64,000 nucleotides of DNA, taken from Sphingomonas sp. Root720 (GTDB taxonomy: Bacteria; Pseudomonadota; Alphaproteobacteria; Sphingomonadales; Sphingomonadaceae). Where the stretch lies: NCBI RefSeq assembly GCF_001428605.1, contig NZ_LMID01000001.1:1061372-1125371 (forward strand). Reading direction: 5' to 3'. The translations under genes were made by a program, and so were the position numbers. Positions 17,370 through 25,341 of the stretch are shown in pieces (the first letter of the stretch is position 1; every line of letters begins with the position of its first letter). Under the pieces are notes generated by a model. It did no database searches. It saw only the letters and a program-made list of their open reading frames with translations, and was not told the origin of the DNA.

Positions 17370-17804
17370 TCAGCGCTCCTGCTCGCGAGTCTTGAGATAG
17401 GCGACGATATTGGCACGCACGCCCGCGTCCGCCACGCCGGTGAAGGTCATCTTGTTGCCGGGCACGAAACTGCGCGGCGCTGCCAGGAACCGATCCAGCG
17501 ACGCGTCGTCCCAGCGGATCTTCGCAAGCCGCAAGGCATCGGAATATCCATATGCGGGATCAATCGACGCGGCGGCGCGCCCGTATACACCGTCCAGCCT
17601 GGGGCCGATCTTGGGCGGGGACGTTGCGGACATGCCATGGCACGACGTGCAGCGGGCGAATTGAGCCTGCCCCAGCGTCGCATCGCCGGCGGCATGAGCG
17701 GGGCTAGTCATGGAGAGGAGGATGTAGGCGGCCGAGGCGGCCCCCCGGCCATGACGCCATCGGACCTCGGCGAAACTGTTCGGGACGTGACGTGAAAGGT
17801 CCAT
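17370..17804 (-). CDS. Class I c-type cytochrome, exported
   Basis: A 144-aa periplasmic monohaem cytochrome. A rather long N-terminal region leads into a hydrophobic signal segment (GAASAAYILLSM, cleavage near SPAHAA). The haem motif C52-T-S-C55-H56 follows, and the sixth ligand is most likely M119 in FVPGNKMTFTG, the typical arrangement of cytochrome c2/c550. It lies 42 bases after the haem/propeller protein gene, so it is probably the electron acceptor for that protein or another periplasmic dehydrogenase of the pathway (inference). Confidence 0.93.
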   Translation of the reverse strand: MDLSRHVPNSFAEVRWRHGRGAASAAYILLSMTSPAHAAGDATLGQAQFARCTSCHGMSATSPPKIGPRLDGVYGRAAASIDPAYGYSDALRLAKIRWDDASLDRFLAAPRSFVPGNKMTFTGVADAGVRANIVAYLKTREQER

Positions 17805-17846
17805 GTTGAAACCGATCCTTGGGTCAGGGTTGTGCGGAGGCGGTCG

Positions 17847-19955
17847 TCATCGCGCCAGTGGATTGGGGCGGATCTGGAACTTGACGAGGCCGGGGTTGCC
17901 GTTGTCTGCGTCCTCGCCGTGCCAGACCGTGATGCTGTTGTAGCTCGCCCAGAGGCCGCCGCCCTTCCAGCCGGCTCCGGGTCGATCGCGCCGCGCGCTG
18001 ATCTCGCGGGCATAGAAGCCCCGCGGATAGGGAATGCGCATGACGATCGGCGCCTGCGACCGCCTTGAGAGCGCCACGAGCGAGTCCGAATTGCCGCCGC
18101 TGACGATCACGCTGTCGCGACCGAGCCCGCTGACGTCGGCATGATCGACGACGAGGCCATAGTTGAAGTCCGCCGTCTCCGAGCTACCGGCAAGGCGCGG
18201 ACCGGGAAGCCGGCGGAAGCTCCATGCCCCCGGGCATTGCTGCCCGGTCGCGCCCGGACCCGAGCGCACCTGGCATTTCGAGCGGTCGAACTGGGCAATG
18301 CCGCCGCTGATCATCGCGACCCAGACCCGCCCGCGGCTGTCGAAATCGACGTTCATCGGCGAATAGCCGGCATAGCTGCCGTCGGGCTGGCGAGGCGGCT
18401 CATAATATTCGCTGCGGCAGCTATAGGGTGGCCTGTCGCCCGGAACGAGCCGGACGATCCCGCCGGGAAAGTCGCGGGTCGCGGTGAACCAGATGCTGCC
18501 ATCCGTCGGATGCGGCCGCGCGCGGAAGACGAAATGGCCGCCGATCCGGGTGTCGCGCCTGGGATCGGATGGTTCGCCGAGCAGGGTCCACTGCCTGGGG
18601 TCCAGCTCGGTCACGCGCTGCCGGCGCCCGGCGGTGGGCAGCACGACCGGGCACCAGCCCGTCGCCCGCGCGGCATCGCCGGTGCGATCCCACAGGTCCG
18701 GATCGATCCAGGCAAGCACCGTATCGCTGGTGAAGAAAAGCGCCTTGCGCATATCCGGCGCCGCTTTGGCCTGCCGGTCGAGGCACATCGGCACCGAGGC
18801 GAAGCGGTCCCGCGCGGGATCGTACATCCGAAGATATTCGACGCGCGGCGCGACGATAAAGTTCTTTCCCGCCGGGTCGATCCATTCCGCCGGGCATTCC
18901 GCCTTTAGCGACGGCGCGTCGGCGACGTGCTCCTTGAGGAACTGGGGCCCATAGCTGGGGAACCACACCCGCCCGCGATGATCGAGCGTCACGAGCATCG
19001 GATGCCGTCGGCCATCGGGAATATCGAGCAATCGCGCCTTGCCGGTCGCCGGATCGACCATGGTCAGCCGACCGACATGGGGCTCGACGCCAAAGACGGG
19101 CCCTCCGGCGTTGAGATCGGGGTGGCGCGGGTTGGTGGCGATCAGATCGTGATTGAAGGTCGGACCGCCCCAGTCCCAGATCGAGATCACGACGTTCCGT
19201 TCGATCCCGGACGGCCGCCGCGGCTGCTCGACCGGCAATTCCCCCTGCCCGATCCGGGCGGTCCAATCGGCGTACATCCGCGGGCCCGCCGGACCGAGCG
19301 ACGCCATCGTGACCTGCATCGCGTTGGCATAGCCCTGGGCGAGGTCCCCCATGGCGGGATCGCCCTTGTCGCGCGCCTGCCGGATCCGCTGATTCCAACC
19401 CTCAAAGCTGTTGTCGGCGGGCTCGCGCATCACCGCATTGCCGATCTGATGGCAGACCAGGCAGAATTTGGCCGTGGCGATGAAGCTCTGCCGACGCCCC
19501 GCGTCGCCCCCGAAGGCCGGCGCCAGCGGTGGCTTCAGCATCGCGTACCAGTAATTGGCCGGATAGGCCTTCGCGGCGTCGGCCGCGTCGGCCGCCGCAC
19601 GGGCCAGCAGCGCCACGCGCGCGCCGGGCGACGCGGGCTCCCGGTCGGTGTCGGCCAGTCCATAGCCCCTGGCCCAGACGCGATATCGCGCCTTCGGCAT
19701 CTCGGGCAGCACGAACCGCCCGCGATCGTCGGTCACCACGATCTTGATGAAGCGGGTGGGAAGATCGGTCGTTTCCGCGATCACCCACACCCCGGCTTCC
19801 GCCCCCCCGGGGCCGGACACGGAACCGACGATCGCATCCTGTGCGGTCGCGGGCGCCATGTTGGGCGGTGGGGCGGCTCCGGTCGTCAATACGAACGATG
19901 CCGACGCCGTTGCAAGCGCACCGGCCATAGCGGCCACCGGGACAAGTCGTTTCAT
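17847..19955 (-). CDS. Exported haem-c protein with carboxypeptidase-regulatory-like and beta-propeller domains
   Basis: A 702-aa secreted protein: signal peptide (1 to about 28), a carboxypeptidase-regulatory-like beta-sandwich (about 40-115: VGSVSGPGGAEAGVWV, TDDRGRFVLPEMPKARYRVW), then a helical section with one haem-c motif (C165-L-V-C168-H169). From about 250 to the end there are repeated blades of a lyase-like propeller (GRVWFPSYG, GSIWFTATRD, GRVWVAMISGG, GGLWASYN). At least eight further cysteines occur in the propeller, enough for disulfides. I do not know a characterised homologue. With a monohaem cytochrome downstream and a TonB receptor upstream, a periplasmic oxidoreductase or substrate-processing role is likely but unproven. 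Confidence 0.82.
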   Translation of the reverse strand: MKRLVPVAAMAGALATASASFVLTTGAAPPPNMAPATAQDAIVGSVSGPGGAEAGVWVIAETTDLPTRFIKIVVTDDRGRFVLPEMPKARYRVWARGYGLADTDREPASPGARVALLARAAADAADAAKAYPANYWYAMLKPPLAPAFGGDAGRRQSFIATAKFCLVCHQIGNAVMREPADNSFEGWNQRIRQARDKGDPAMGDLAQGYANAMQVTMASLGPAGPRMYADWTARIGQGELPVEQPRRPSGIERNVVISIWDWGGPTFNHDLIATNPRHPDLNAGGPVFGVEPHVGRLTMVDPATGKARLLDIPDGRRHPMLVTLDHRGRVWFPSYGPQFLKEHVADAPSLKAECPAEWIDPAGKNFIVAPRVEYLRMYDPARDRFASVPMCLDRQAKAAPDMRKALFFTSDTVLAWIDPDLWDRTGDAARATGWCPVVLPTAGRRQRVTELDPRQWTLLGEPSDPRRDTRIGGHFVFRARPHPTDGSIWFTATRDFPGGIVRLVPGDRPPYSCRSEYYEPPRQPDGSYAGYSPMNVDFDSRGRVWVAMISGGIAQFDRSKCQVRSGPGATGQQCPGAWSFRRLPGPRLAGSSETADFNYGLVVDHADVSGLGRDSVIVSGGNSDSLVALSRRSQAPIVMRIPYPRGFYAREISARRDRPGAGWKGGGLWASYNSITVWHGEDADNGNPGLVKFQIRPNPLAR

Positions 19956-19969
19956 CGAAAGACCTCTGA

Positions 19970-19991
19970 CGCCGGGCCCGCGGGCCCGGCG
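19970..19991 (-). terminator. GC-rich 22-bp palindrome, possible partial terminator or processing hairpin
   Basis: A perfect palindrome with 11-bp arms (CGCCGGGCCCG and its complement) lies between the TonB receptor gene and the haem/propeller gene. There is no T-run on the minus strand, so it is not a classical terminator. It could lower expression of the downstream genes or stabilise the receptor mRNA. Confidence 0.4.
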
Positions 19992-20000
19992 TTTGGCTGA

Positions 20001-22304
20001 TCAATATTGGAAGCTGAAGCTGACGCCGTAGCGCGCGGGCATGCCCGCATAGCGGACCACCACGTCGCTGATGCTGTTGGCGGAGTTCCAGTAATATCGG
20101 TTGGTCACGTTCTCGCCGAACAGCATGGCCTTCCAGCGGCCGTCAGCGCTCTCGATACCCGCGCTGAGGTCGAGCAAGGTATAGGCGCGGATGGCCACCA
20201 CCGGCACACCACCGAGCTGGGCGTTGGTGCCGCTGTGATAGGTCAGATGCCCGCCGACGAAGGCCGACAGGCCGTTGCTGACCGGCCAGGCATAGCGCGC
20301 GTCCGCCACCCCCTGCCATTTCGGCGTGTACGGCAGGCGGGACCCATCGAAATTCCGCCGAAGCCCGAACACGTCGAGACCGATGAAATCGTCGACCCGC
20401 GTGTGCAGATAGGTGCCCGAGAAATCGAGATCGAGCCCCCGCGTCGGGCGCATGTGCACCTGCCCCTCGACCCCCTCGATCTTCGACTTCGGTACGTTGA
20501 CGAGCGCCTGGACGGTTCGCAGGACCGGATCGGGAATGATCCCGCGCACCTGCTTGTCGGTGTAGTCCATGCGGAAGATCGCGCCGTTCCACTGGATCTT
20601 CCGATCCCATAGCGGCACCTTGAAGCCCGCCTCATAGGCGACGACTTTTTCCTGCGACACCGGGGTGAACTGGGTCAGCGTTGCGGCCGTGGTCGTCGGG
20701 AAGCCGCCCGCCTTATAGCCTTGGCTGACATTGGCATAGAGGAGCAGACCGCCCTCCCCCTTCCAACTCAGGCCCGCGCGCCAGGATATGTTGTCCTGGT
20801 TGAAGGTGGTGACGAGGCGTGCGGGATCGAGGTTGGCGTCTAGGCTGGTGCATTCGCCGGGCGCGATCGGCACAACGGGCGATGCACCCCGTTTCAGCGC
20901 GGTCTGCAAGGCGACGAACGCGGCCGCGAACCTGCCGTCGCCCACATCGCCGCTGCAGCCGTCGAAGCTTCGGTCGGCCTTGGTGTAACGCGCGCCGCCC
21001 TGAAGGCTCAGGCCGGGCAGGATCTCATATTCGACATTGCCGAACAGGGCATATGTCTTGGCGATCTGGACGTTGTTTGCCTGGGCGCCGTTATACCGGA
21101 CGCCCGCGATCTTCCCGCCGGTCGAGTCCCCAAGGAAGGAGGTCAGCCGCTCGTAAATGCGGTCGCGCTCGTAATTGCCACCGAACACCCAGGTAAGCGC
21201 GTCTGTGGTTCCCGACAGGCGCAGCTCCTGGAACAAGGATTTGATGCTGCCGACATCGAGGCTGTCGATGATGTTGAGCGTCGAACCGTCCTGATCGATC
21301 GGCGCATAGCGCGAATAGTCCGCGTAGCTCGTGATCGAGGTGAGCGATATGTCGGACGACAGCTCGTAACCCAGCCGCAGCGAGGCCTGCCAGAGCGAGT
21401 TGTCGTTCTTGAGGCTGCGACCGGCATTCCAGTCCGCCGCGCGATCGTTCGCTGGCGAGAGCGGATAGAGGAAGGTCCCCGGGACGTCGGGAATATTGGC
21501 CGGCGTCTTGGGTATCAGTGCGACCAGTTGCGGCGCCTGGTTGTCCGATCGGTCGCGCCAGCCGTTGACGTTCAGCTGCGCCGTGAACGCCGCGGACGGC
21601 GCCCACTCGACGATCGCACGGCCGACCAGGAGGTCCTTGGCGCCCAGGCTGTCGCGCCGGGTATAACTGCGCTGCCAGCCCCCACCCTGATCGGTCCGCG
21701 CGGCGACGCGAACCCGAAGCGTATCGCTGATCGGTCCGGTGACATGACCCTCTAATTCCACCTCGCCGAAGCGGTGATAGCTCGCCCGCATGCCCGCGCC
21801 GAAGTCGGCCGTGGGCCTGGCCGCGACATAGTTGATCGCGCCGCCCGTCGAATTGCGCCCGAACAGGATACCCTGGGGGCCCTTAAGGACCTCGACGCGC
21901 TCTAGGTCGAGCCCGGCGCCGATCGTCATCGCCGAATAAGGAAGGCTGACCTCGTCGACATAGACCGACACCGCCGGATCGGCCGCGAGCGAAGATTCGA
22001 AATAGCCGACGCCGCGCAGGATGTAGACCGGCGTCTGATAGCCGCTGACGGTGTAGCTGAAGCCCGGCACGCTCTTTTCGAGGTCGCCCGGCTTGACGAT
22101 ACCCTTGTCGGCCAGATCCTTGCCGCTCAGCGCGCTGATCGACATCGGGACCTCGTTGACCCGCTGCTCGCGCTTCTGCGCGGTCACGACGATCTCGACG
22201 GAGTCCTCCGCACCCGTTTCGGCCGCCCAAGCCTTCGCGGGACAGATCAGAGCAGCGGCGATCGCGACGCTCGATATCCCGATATATTTCCGATCGTCCC
22301 GCAT
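20001..22304 (-). CDS. TonB-dependent outer-membrane receptor
   Basis: A 767-aa receptor starting MRDDRKYIGISS. This ATG has GGAGGGGG just upstream, better than the GTG at 22316. Signal peptide to about residue 27 (AKAWAAE), TonB box (EIVVTAQKR), plug (about 45-160 with ERVEVLKGPQGILFGRN and STGGAINYV) and barrel ending in SFSFQY. Two cysteines about 50 residues apart (DGCSGD, GECTSL) could make a disulfide in an extracellular loop. It is the first gene of the eight-gene minus-strand catabolic operon and divergent from the SnoaL/IclR pair, so it should import the substrate of that pathway. Confidence 0.95.
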   Translation of the reverse strand: MRDDRKYIGISSVAIAAALICPAKAWAAETGAEDSVEIVVTAQKREQRVNEVPMSISALSGKDLADKGIVKPGDLEKSVPGFSYTVSGYQTPVYILRGVGYFESSLAADPAVSVYVDEVSLPYSAMTIGAGLDLERVEVLKGPQGILFGRNSTGGAINYVAARPTADFGAGMRASYHRFGEVELEGHVTGPISDTLRVRVAARTDQGGGWQRSYTRRDSLGAKDLLVGRAIVEWAPSAAFTAQLNVNGWRDRSDNQAPQLVALIPKTPANIPDVPGTFLYPLSPANDRAADWNAGRSLKNDNSLWQASLRLGYELSSDISLTSITSYADYSRYAPIDQDGSTLNIIDSLDVGSIKSLFQELRLSGTTDALTWVFGGNYERDRIYERLTSFLGDSTGGKIAGVRYNGAQANNVQIAKTYALFGNVEYEILPGLSLQGGARYTKADRSFDGCSGDVGDGRFAAAFVALQTALKRGASPVVPIAPGECTSLDANLDPARLVTTFNQDNISWRAGLSWKGEGGLLLYANVSQGYKAGGFPTTTAATLTQFTPVSQEKVVAYEAGFKVPLWDRKIQWNGAIFRMDYTDKQVRGIIPDPVLRTVQALVNVPKSKIEGVEGQVHMRPTRGLDLDFSGTYLHTRVDDFIGLDVFGLRRNFDGSRLPYTPKWQGVADARYAWPVSNGLSAFVGGHLTYHSGTNAQLGGVPVVAIRAYTLLDLSAGIESADGRWKAMLFGENVTNRYYWNSANSISDVVVRYAGMPARYGVSFSFQY

Positions 22305-22331
22305 TACCCCCTCCACCTAATGTTCCTATGC

Positions 22332-22355
22332 CCGATATTTTTATAGATATATCGG
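22332..22355. promoter_or_regulatory. AT-rich inverted repeat in the divergent promoter (candidate IclR site)
   Basis: CCGATAT (22332-22338) and ATATCGG (22349-22355) form a perfect 7-bp inverted repeat with a 10-bp spacer. A second, smaller palindrome ACATATATGT follows at 22357-22366, then a direct repeat of GTGCAT. This is the most AT-rich patch of the window and lies between the divergent TonB receptor and SnoaL genes. The IclR gene 0.6 kb away is the obvious candidate binder; binding is not shown. Confidence 0.55.
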
Positions 22356-22439
22356 TACATATATGTGCATATCACAGTGCATCTGCAATAATCGTTTCAT
22401 AAGATGAGATGGCATTTCAGTCAATGGGATTTGTGAACG

Positions 22440-22874
22440 ATGTGGGGCGAGGCGAACGTTGGCGATCAAATCGAGCGGGACATCACCGCTCTCATTCACC
22501 GCTTCTATTGGCTGGTGGACCACGGCCGGGCCGCGGAAACGGCCGAGATGTTCACCGGGAATGCCCGGTTGATCTATGGCGAGGGCGCCCCCACCCCTGG
22601 AGAGCTGCGAGGCGAGGCGATCGGCATCGCGATGCGCCGGCGACAGGAAACGCCGAGGCTGATCACTCGTCATCTCGTCTCCAATCTCCAGCTGACGAGG
22701 CAGGAGGACGACAGAGTCGATTCGCTGCTGCTGCTAACGGTCTTTCGGTCGGAAGAGCCGTCGCGAAATCCCGTTCCACATACGGTTGCGGACGTGGAGG
22801 AAAGCTATGTGCGCCAAGCTGGGCGCTGGCACATCGAAAGAAGGACCATTAATCCGGTCTTCATACGAACCTGA
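22440..22874 (+). CDS. SnoaL-like / NTF2-fold protein
   Basis: A 144-aa protein with the cone-shaped alpha+beta fold of SnoaL/NTF2-like enzymes: N-terminal helices (ERDITALIHRFYWLVDHGRA), a short ETAEMFTGNARLIYG segment where these proteins usually place pocket residues, and the final strands (EESYVRQAGRWHIERRTI). No signal peptide. Family members include polyketide cyclases, ketosteroid-isomerase-like enzymes, dehydratases and ring-hydroxylating dioxygenase beta subunits. It is divergent from the catabolic operon and 39 bases before iclR, so it probably belongs to the same pathway. Which reaction is unknown. Confidence 0.82.
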   Translation: MWGEANVGDQIERDITALIHRFYWLVDHGRAAETAEMFTGNARLIYGEGAPTPGELRGEAIGIAMRRRQETPRLITRHLVSNLQLTRQEDDRVDSLLLLTVFRSEEPSRNPVPHTVADVEESYVRQAGRWHIERRTINPVFIRT

Positions 22875-22913
22875 CCGCAACCTGTAACCAGATACCCTGA
22901 AGGCATCGATAGA

Positions 22914-23735
22914 ATGACAACCAAATCGTCCGGCGCAGGACAAGGCATCGAACGCGTGGCCGCAATCCTACGTGCCGTGGCAGCCCACAACTCGAACGGC
23001 GCGAGGCTCGTCGATGTCGAAAACGCCACCGGGCTCAGCAAGTCGACGGTGCACCGGCTGCTGAGTAGCCTCGCTGCGCAGGGCCTGGTCGAGCAGGGCG
23101 ACGAGGGCAGCGCTTTTTTCCTCAGTTTCGACCTGCTGCAGCTCGGTGCAGCCGCCGCCAATCGCTACGGCGTCGTGGACGTGGCGCGCCCGCATCTCGA
23201 ACGACTCGCCGAGCGAGTCGGCGACACCGTCATCCTGTCGATCGCCGCCGGTACCGACTGCGTCGTGATCGACAGGGCGGAAGGCGATTTCCCCGTGCAG
23301 ATCAACTCTCCATGGCTAGGCGAGCGCCGTCCGCTCGGCATTGGCGCGGGAAGTCTGGCCATTCTGGCGGCCATGCCCGACGACATGGTCGACGAAACAT
23401 TGCGCGCGAACCGCGAAGGCTATGCCCGTTTCCCCAATATCGACCAGGCAACCGTCCGGGGCCTGATCCCGGCGGCCCGGGAGGACGGGTATGTGTTCAA
23501 TGACGGTATTTTCATCCCGGGCATGTGCACGCTGGGCTGCGCTGCGATCGCTTCCAATGGAAAGCCGCTCGCCGCACTCAGCATAACCGCCATCCGTGAA
23601 CGCATGGAAGAGCCACGCCGGGCGCAGCTCATTCGCTGGCTTCGAGAGGAAGCCGCTTTGCTGGCCGAACATCTCCAGCCTCTTTACAACGCCAAGTTGC
23701 GCAGATCTCTGAAGGTGGCAGGCGTCAAGGTTTGA
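22914..23735 (+). CDS. IclR-family transcriptional regulator
   Basis: A 273-aa regulator. Residues about 12-70 form the winged helix-turn-helix (GIERVAAILRAVAAHNSNGA, ENATGLSKSTVHRLLSSLAAQ). Residues about 85-255 are the GAF-like IclR effector domain, with the conserved segments RLAERVGDTVILS and FNDGIFIPGMCTLGCAAIAS. GAAGG precedes the ATG. It follows the SnoaL-like gene and is likely co-transcribed with it, controlling the divergent TonB/BVMO operon in response to a small aromatic or alicyclic acid, as IclR proteins of catabolic clusters do. The ligand is unknown. Confidence 0.95.
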   Translation: MTTKSSGAGQGIERVAAILRAVAAHNSNGARLVDVENATGLSKSTVHRLLSSLAAQGLVEQGDEGSAFFLSFDLLQLGAAAANRYGVVDVARPHLERLAERVGDTVILSIAAGTDCVVIDRAEGDFPVQINSPWLGERRPLGIGAGSLAILAAMPDDMVDETLRANREGYARFPNIDQATVRGLIPAAREDGYVFNDGIFIPGMCTLGCAAIASNGKPLAALSITAIRERMEEPRRAQLIRWLREEAALLAEHLQPLYNAKLRRSLKVAGVKV

Positions 23736-23797
23736 AGCGGCTGGCCGATGCCGACGATCGGTTGATCGACCACCTCATGCTGCCGCGGGGGCTGCGG

Positions 23798-24090
23798 TCA
23801 GAATTGCGGTCGCCCTGCCTCATGGTCCGCCTCCAGGAATATATCGTCCGTCGCCGCCCGAACGACGCTGGGCAGGTTTTCCACCGCGAGCTTGTCCATC
23901 TTCGCGAACGTTCCGCCTGCGGTCTCTCGTGACCGACGAACAACGTCATGCCTTCGAGCGACGCGGACATATAAAGCGCGAGATCCTGCGCCGTCTCGTC
24001 GGAGACGGATATGTTGATCGACGTGATGATCCGCTCGAACACGGCCCGCTGGGCCGAACATGTCTGGCCGAGACGGTAGGTCCTGAAGGT
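23798..24090 (-). pseudogene. Decayed C-terminal remnant of a TetR-family regulator
   Basis: In the 454-bp gap between iclR and the mucR-like gene, the minus strand encodes the end of what looks like a TetR effector domain in two frames. One frame reads AVFERIITSINISVSDETAQ and then DLALYMSASLEGMTLFVGHE. The second continues ETAGGTFAKMDKLAVENL and PSVVRAATDDIFLEADHE, ending at a stop at 23798. The switch falls near 23926-23935. No start codon, helix-turn-helix or N-terminal domain remains; further upstream the strand is antisense to the mucR-like gene. This is a truncated and frameshifted relic, with the rest of the gap apparently empty. Confidence 0.55.
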
Positions 24091-24189
24091 TGGTCCCGCA
24101 GCCCGCTCGGGACTCCTATCTATGGAGTTTCCGCGAGCGCCATTCCCGGTTAGGATCGCCCATCCAAAGACAAATATGCGAGGTGCCCC

Positions 24190-24624
24190 GTGGCAGATGA
24201 AGTTATGCTGGAACTCACCGCGGATATCGTCGCGTCGCACCTGGCCAACAATATGGTCGCCGTCGGCGACGTCGCCGACCTTATCAAGAAGGTTCATTCG
24301 ACGCTGACGAAGCTGGGCCAGCCAGCGGCGGATCCCGTCGAGGAACTCAAGCCTGCGGTTCCGATCCGGTCTTCGATCAAACCGGATTATCTGGTCAGCT
24401 TGGAATCCGGCAAGAAGGTGAAGATGCTCAAGCGCTACCTTCAGACCAGCTATGGGATGACCCCCGACGATTACCGGAAAAAATGGGGGCTGCCGGCGGA
24501 CTATCCGATGGTCGCCCCTAATTACGCAGCGACCCGCCGCGAGTTGGCTATCAAGGCCGGCCTGGGACGCGCAAAGGCAGCGGCCGCCCCCGTCCGAGCG
24601 AAGAGGCGCAAAAGGGACGCCTGA
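24190..24624 (+). CDS. MucR/Ros-family transcriptional regulator without zinc ligands
   Basis: A 144-aa MucR-type protein starting at GTG 24190 with AGGTG just upstream. The N-terminal oligomerisation region (LELTADIVASHLANNMVAV) and the C-terminal DNA-binding domain (SIKPDYLVSLESGKK, LKRYLQTSYGMTPDDYRKKW, GLPADYPMVAPNYAATRREL) are complete. In zinc-bearing Ros/MucR proteins the corresponding segment is CLECGG...KRHLMTHH. Here both cysteines are Ser and the histidines are Tyr and Ser/Tyr, so no metal site remains. Some Mesorhizobium Ros homologues fold without zinc, so the protein can still be functional. MucR proteins act as global, H-NS-like repressors of surface and virulence genes in Rhizobiales. 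Confidence 0.92.
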   Translation: MADEVMLELTADIVASHLANNMVAVGDVADLIKKVHSTLTKLGQPAADPVEELKPAVPIRSSIKPDYLVSLESGKKVKMLKRYLQTSYGMTPDDYRKKWGLPADYPMVAPNYAATRRELAIKAGLGRAKAAAAPVRAKRRKRDA

Positions 24625-24751
24625 TCCGCCCGCGCATCAGGTCGTCCGCGATCGCTTTTCGCGAACGCCGTTTTCCGATCCAGCCATTGGCGGCGGCCCT
24701 GCGCCGACGCTAAGACGGTACCGATCGAAACGCCGACGAAAGGACAACCCG

Positions 24752-25321
24752 ATGACCGACCGTAGCAGCGACACCCAGGTCCACCGCCAGTTTCTCGATC
24801 GCTGGTCGCCCCGCGCCTTCGACGGGTCGAAGCTCTCCACCGCCGATCGCGAAGCCCTGTTCGAAGCCGTGCGTTGGGCGCCATCGGCCTATAACGCCCA
24901 GCCCTGGCGGCTGCTCTACGCCGAGAAGGGCGATGCCAACTGGGATCGCTTTCTGGGCCTGCTCGTCCCCGCCAACCAGGCGTGGGCGGCGAACACGTCG
25001 CTGCTGGTCTTCTTCGTGTCGGACACCAATCTCAACGGCAATCCGTCCCATACGCACAGTTTCGACACCGGTGCCGCCTGGATGTCGCTCGCGCTCCAGG
25101 CCGAGAAGCTGGGCCTGCGCGCGCACGGCATGTCGGGGGTCGATTTCGACGCGGCGCGGAAGGAACTCGGCGTGCCCGACAATTTCAAGATCGATGCCGC
25201 GGCGGCGGTCGGGCGCCAGGCCGGCCCCGAGGTGCTGCCCGAGAAATATCGCGAACGCGAGAAGCCGAGCGACCGCAAGCCGCGCGACCAGGTCGCGTTC
25301 GCCGGCAATTTCGCGGCCTAA
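24752..25321 (+). CDS. Nitroreductase family protein
   Basis: A 189-aa FMN-dependent oxidoreductase. The family hallmarks are the N-terminal basic patch (RWSPRAF), the FMN-binding RWAPSAYNAQPWRL segment and the C-terminal half with DTGAAWMSLALQAEKLGLRA and the GRQAGPEVLPEKYR stretch. AAAGGA precedes the start. Such enzymes reduce nitro groups, quinones or enones with NAD(P)H. The L-lactate dehydrogenase gene begins 20 bases downstream, suggesting one transcript, although no common pathway is obvious. Substrate not predictable. Confidence 0.9.
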   Translation: MTDRSSDTQVHRQFLDRWSPRAFDGSKLSTADREALFEAVRWAPSAYNAQPWRLLYAEKGDANWDRFLGLLVPANQAWAANTSLLVFFVSDTNLNGNPSHTHSFDTGAAWMSLALQAEKLGLRAHGMSGVDFDAARKELGVPDNFKIDAAAAVGRQAGPEVLPEKYREREKPSDRKPRDQVAFAGNFAA

Positions 25322-25341
25322 TCGATGGGAATCAGTAAACC

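Noticed and set aside
23725-24297. A complete 190-aa minus-strand gene
   Set aside because: Its first half is antisense to the mucR-like gene, and only the second half resembles TetR, with a frameshift; reported as a relic instead.
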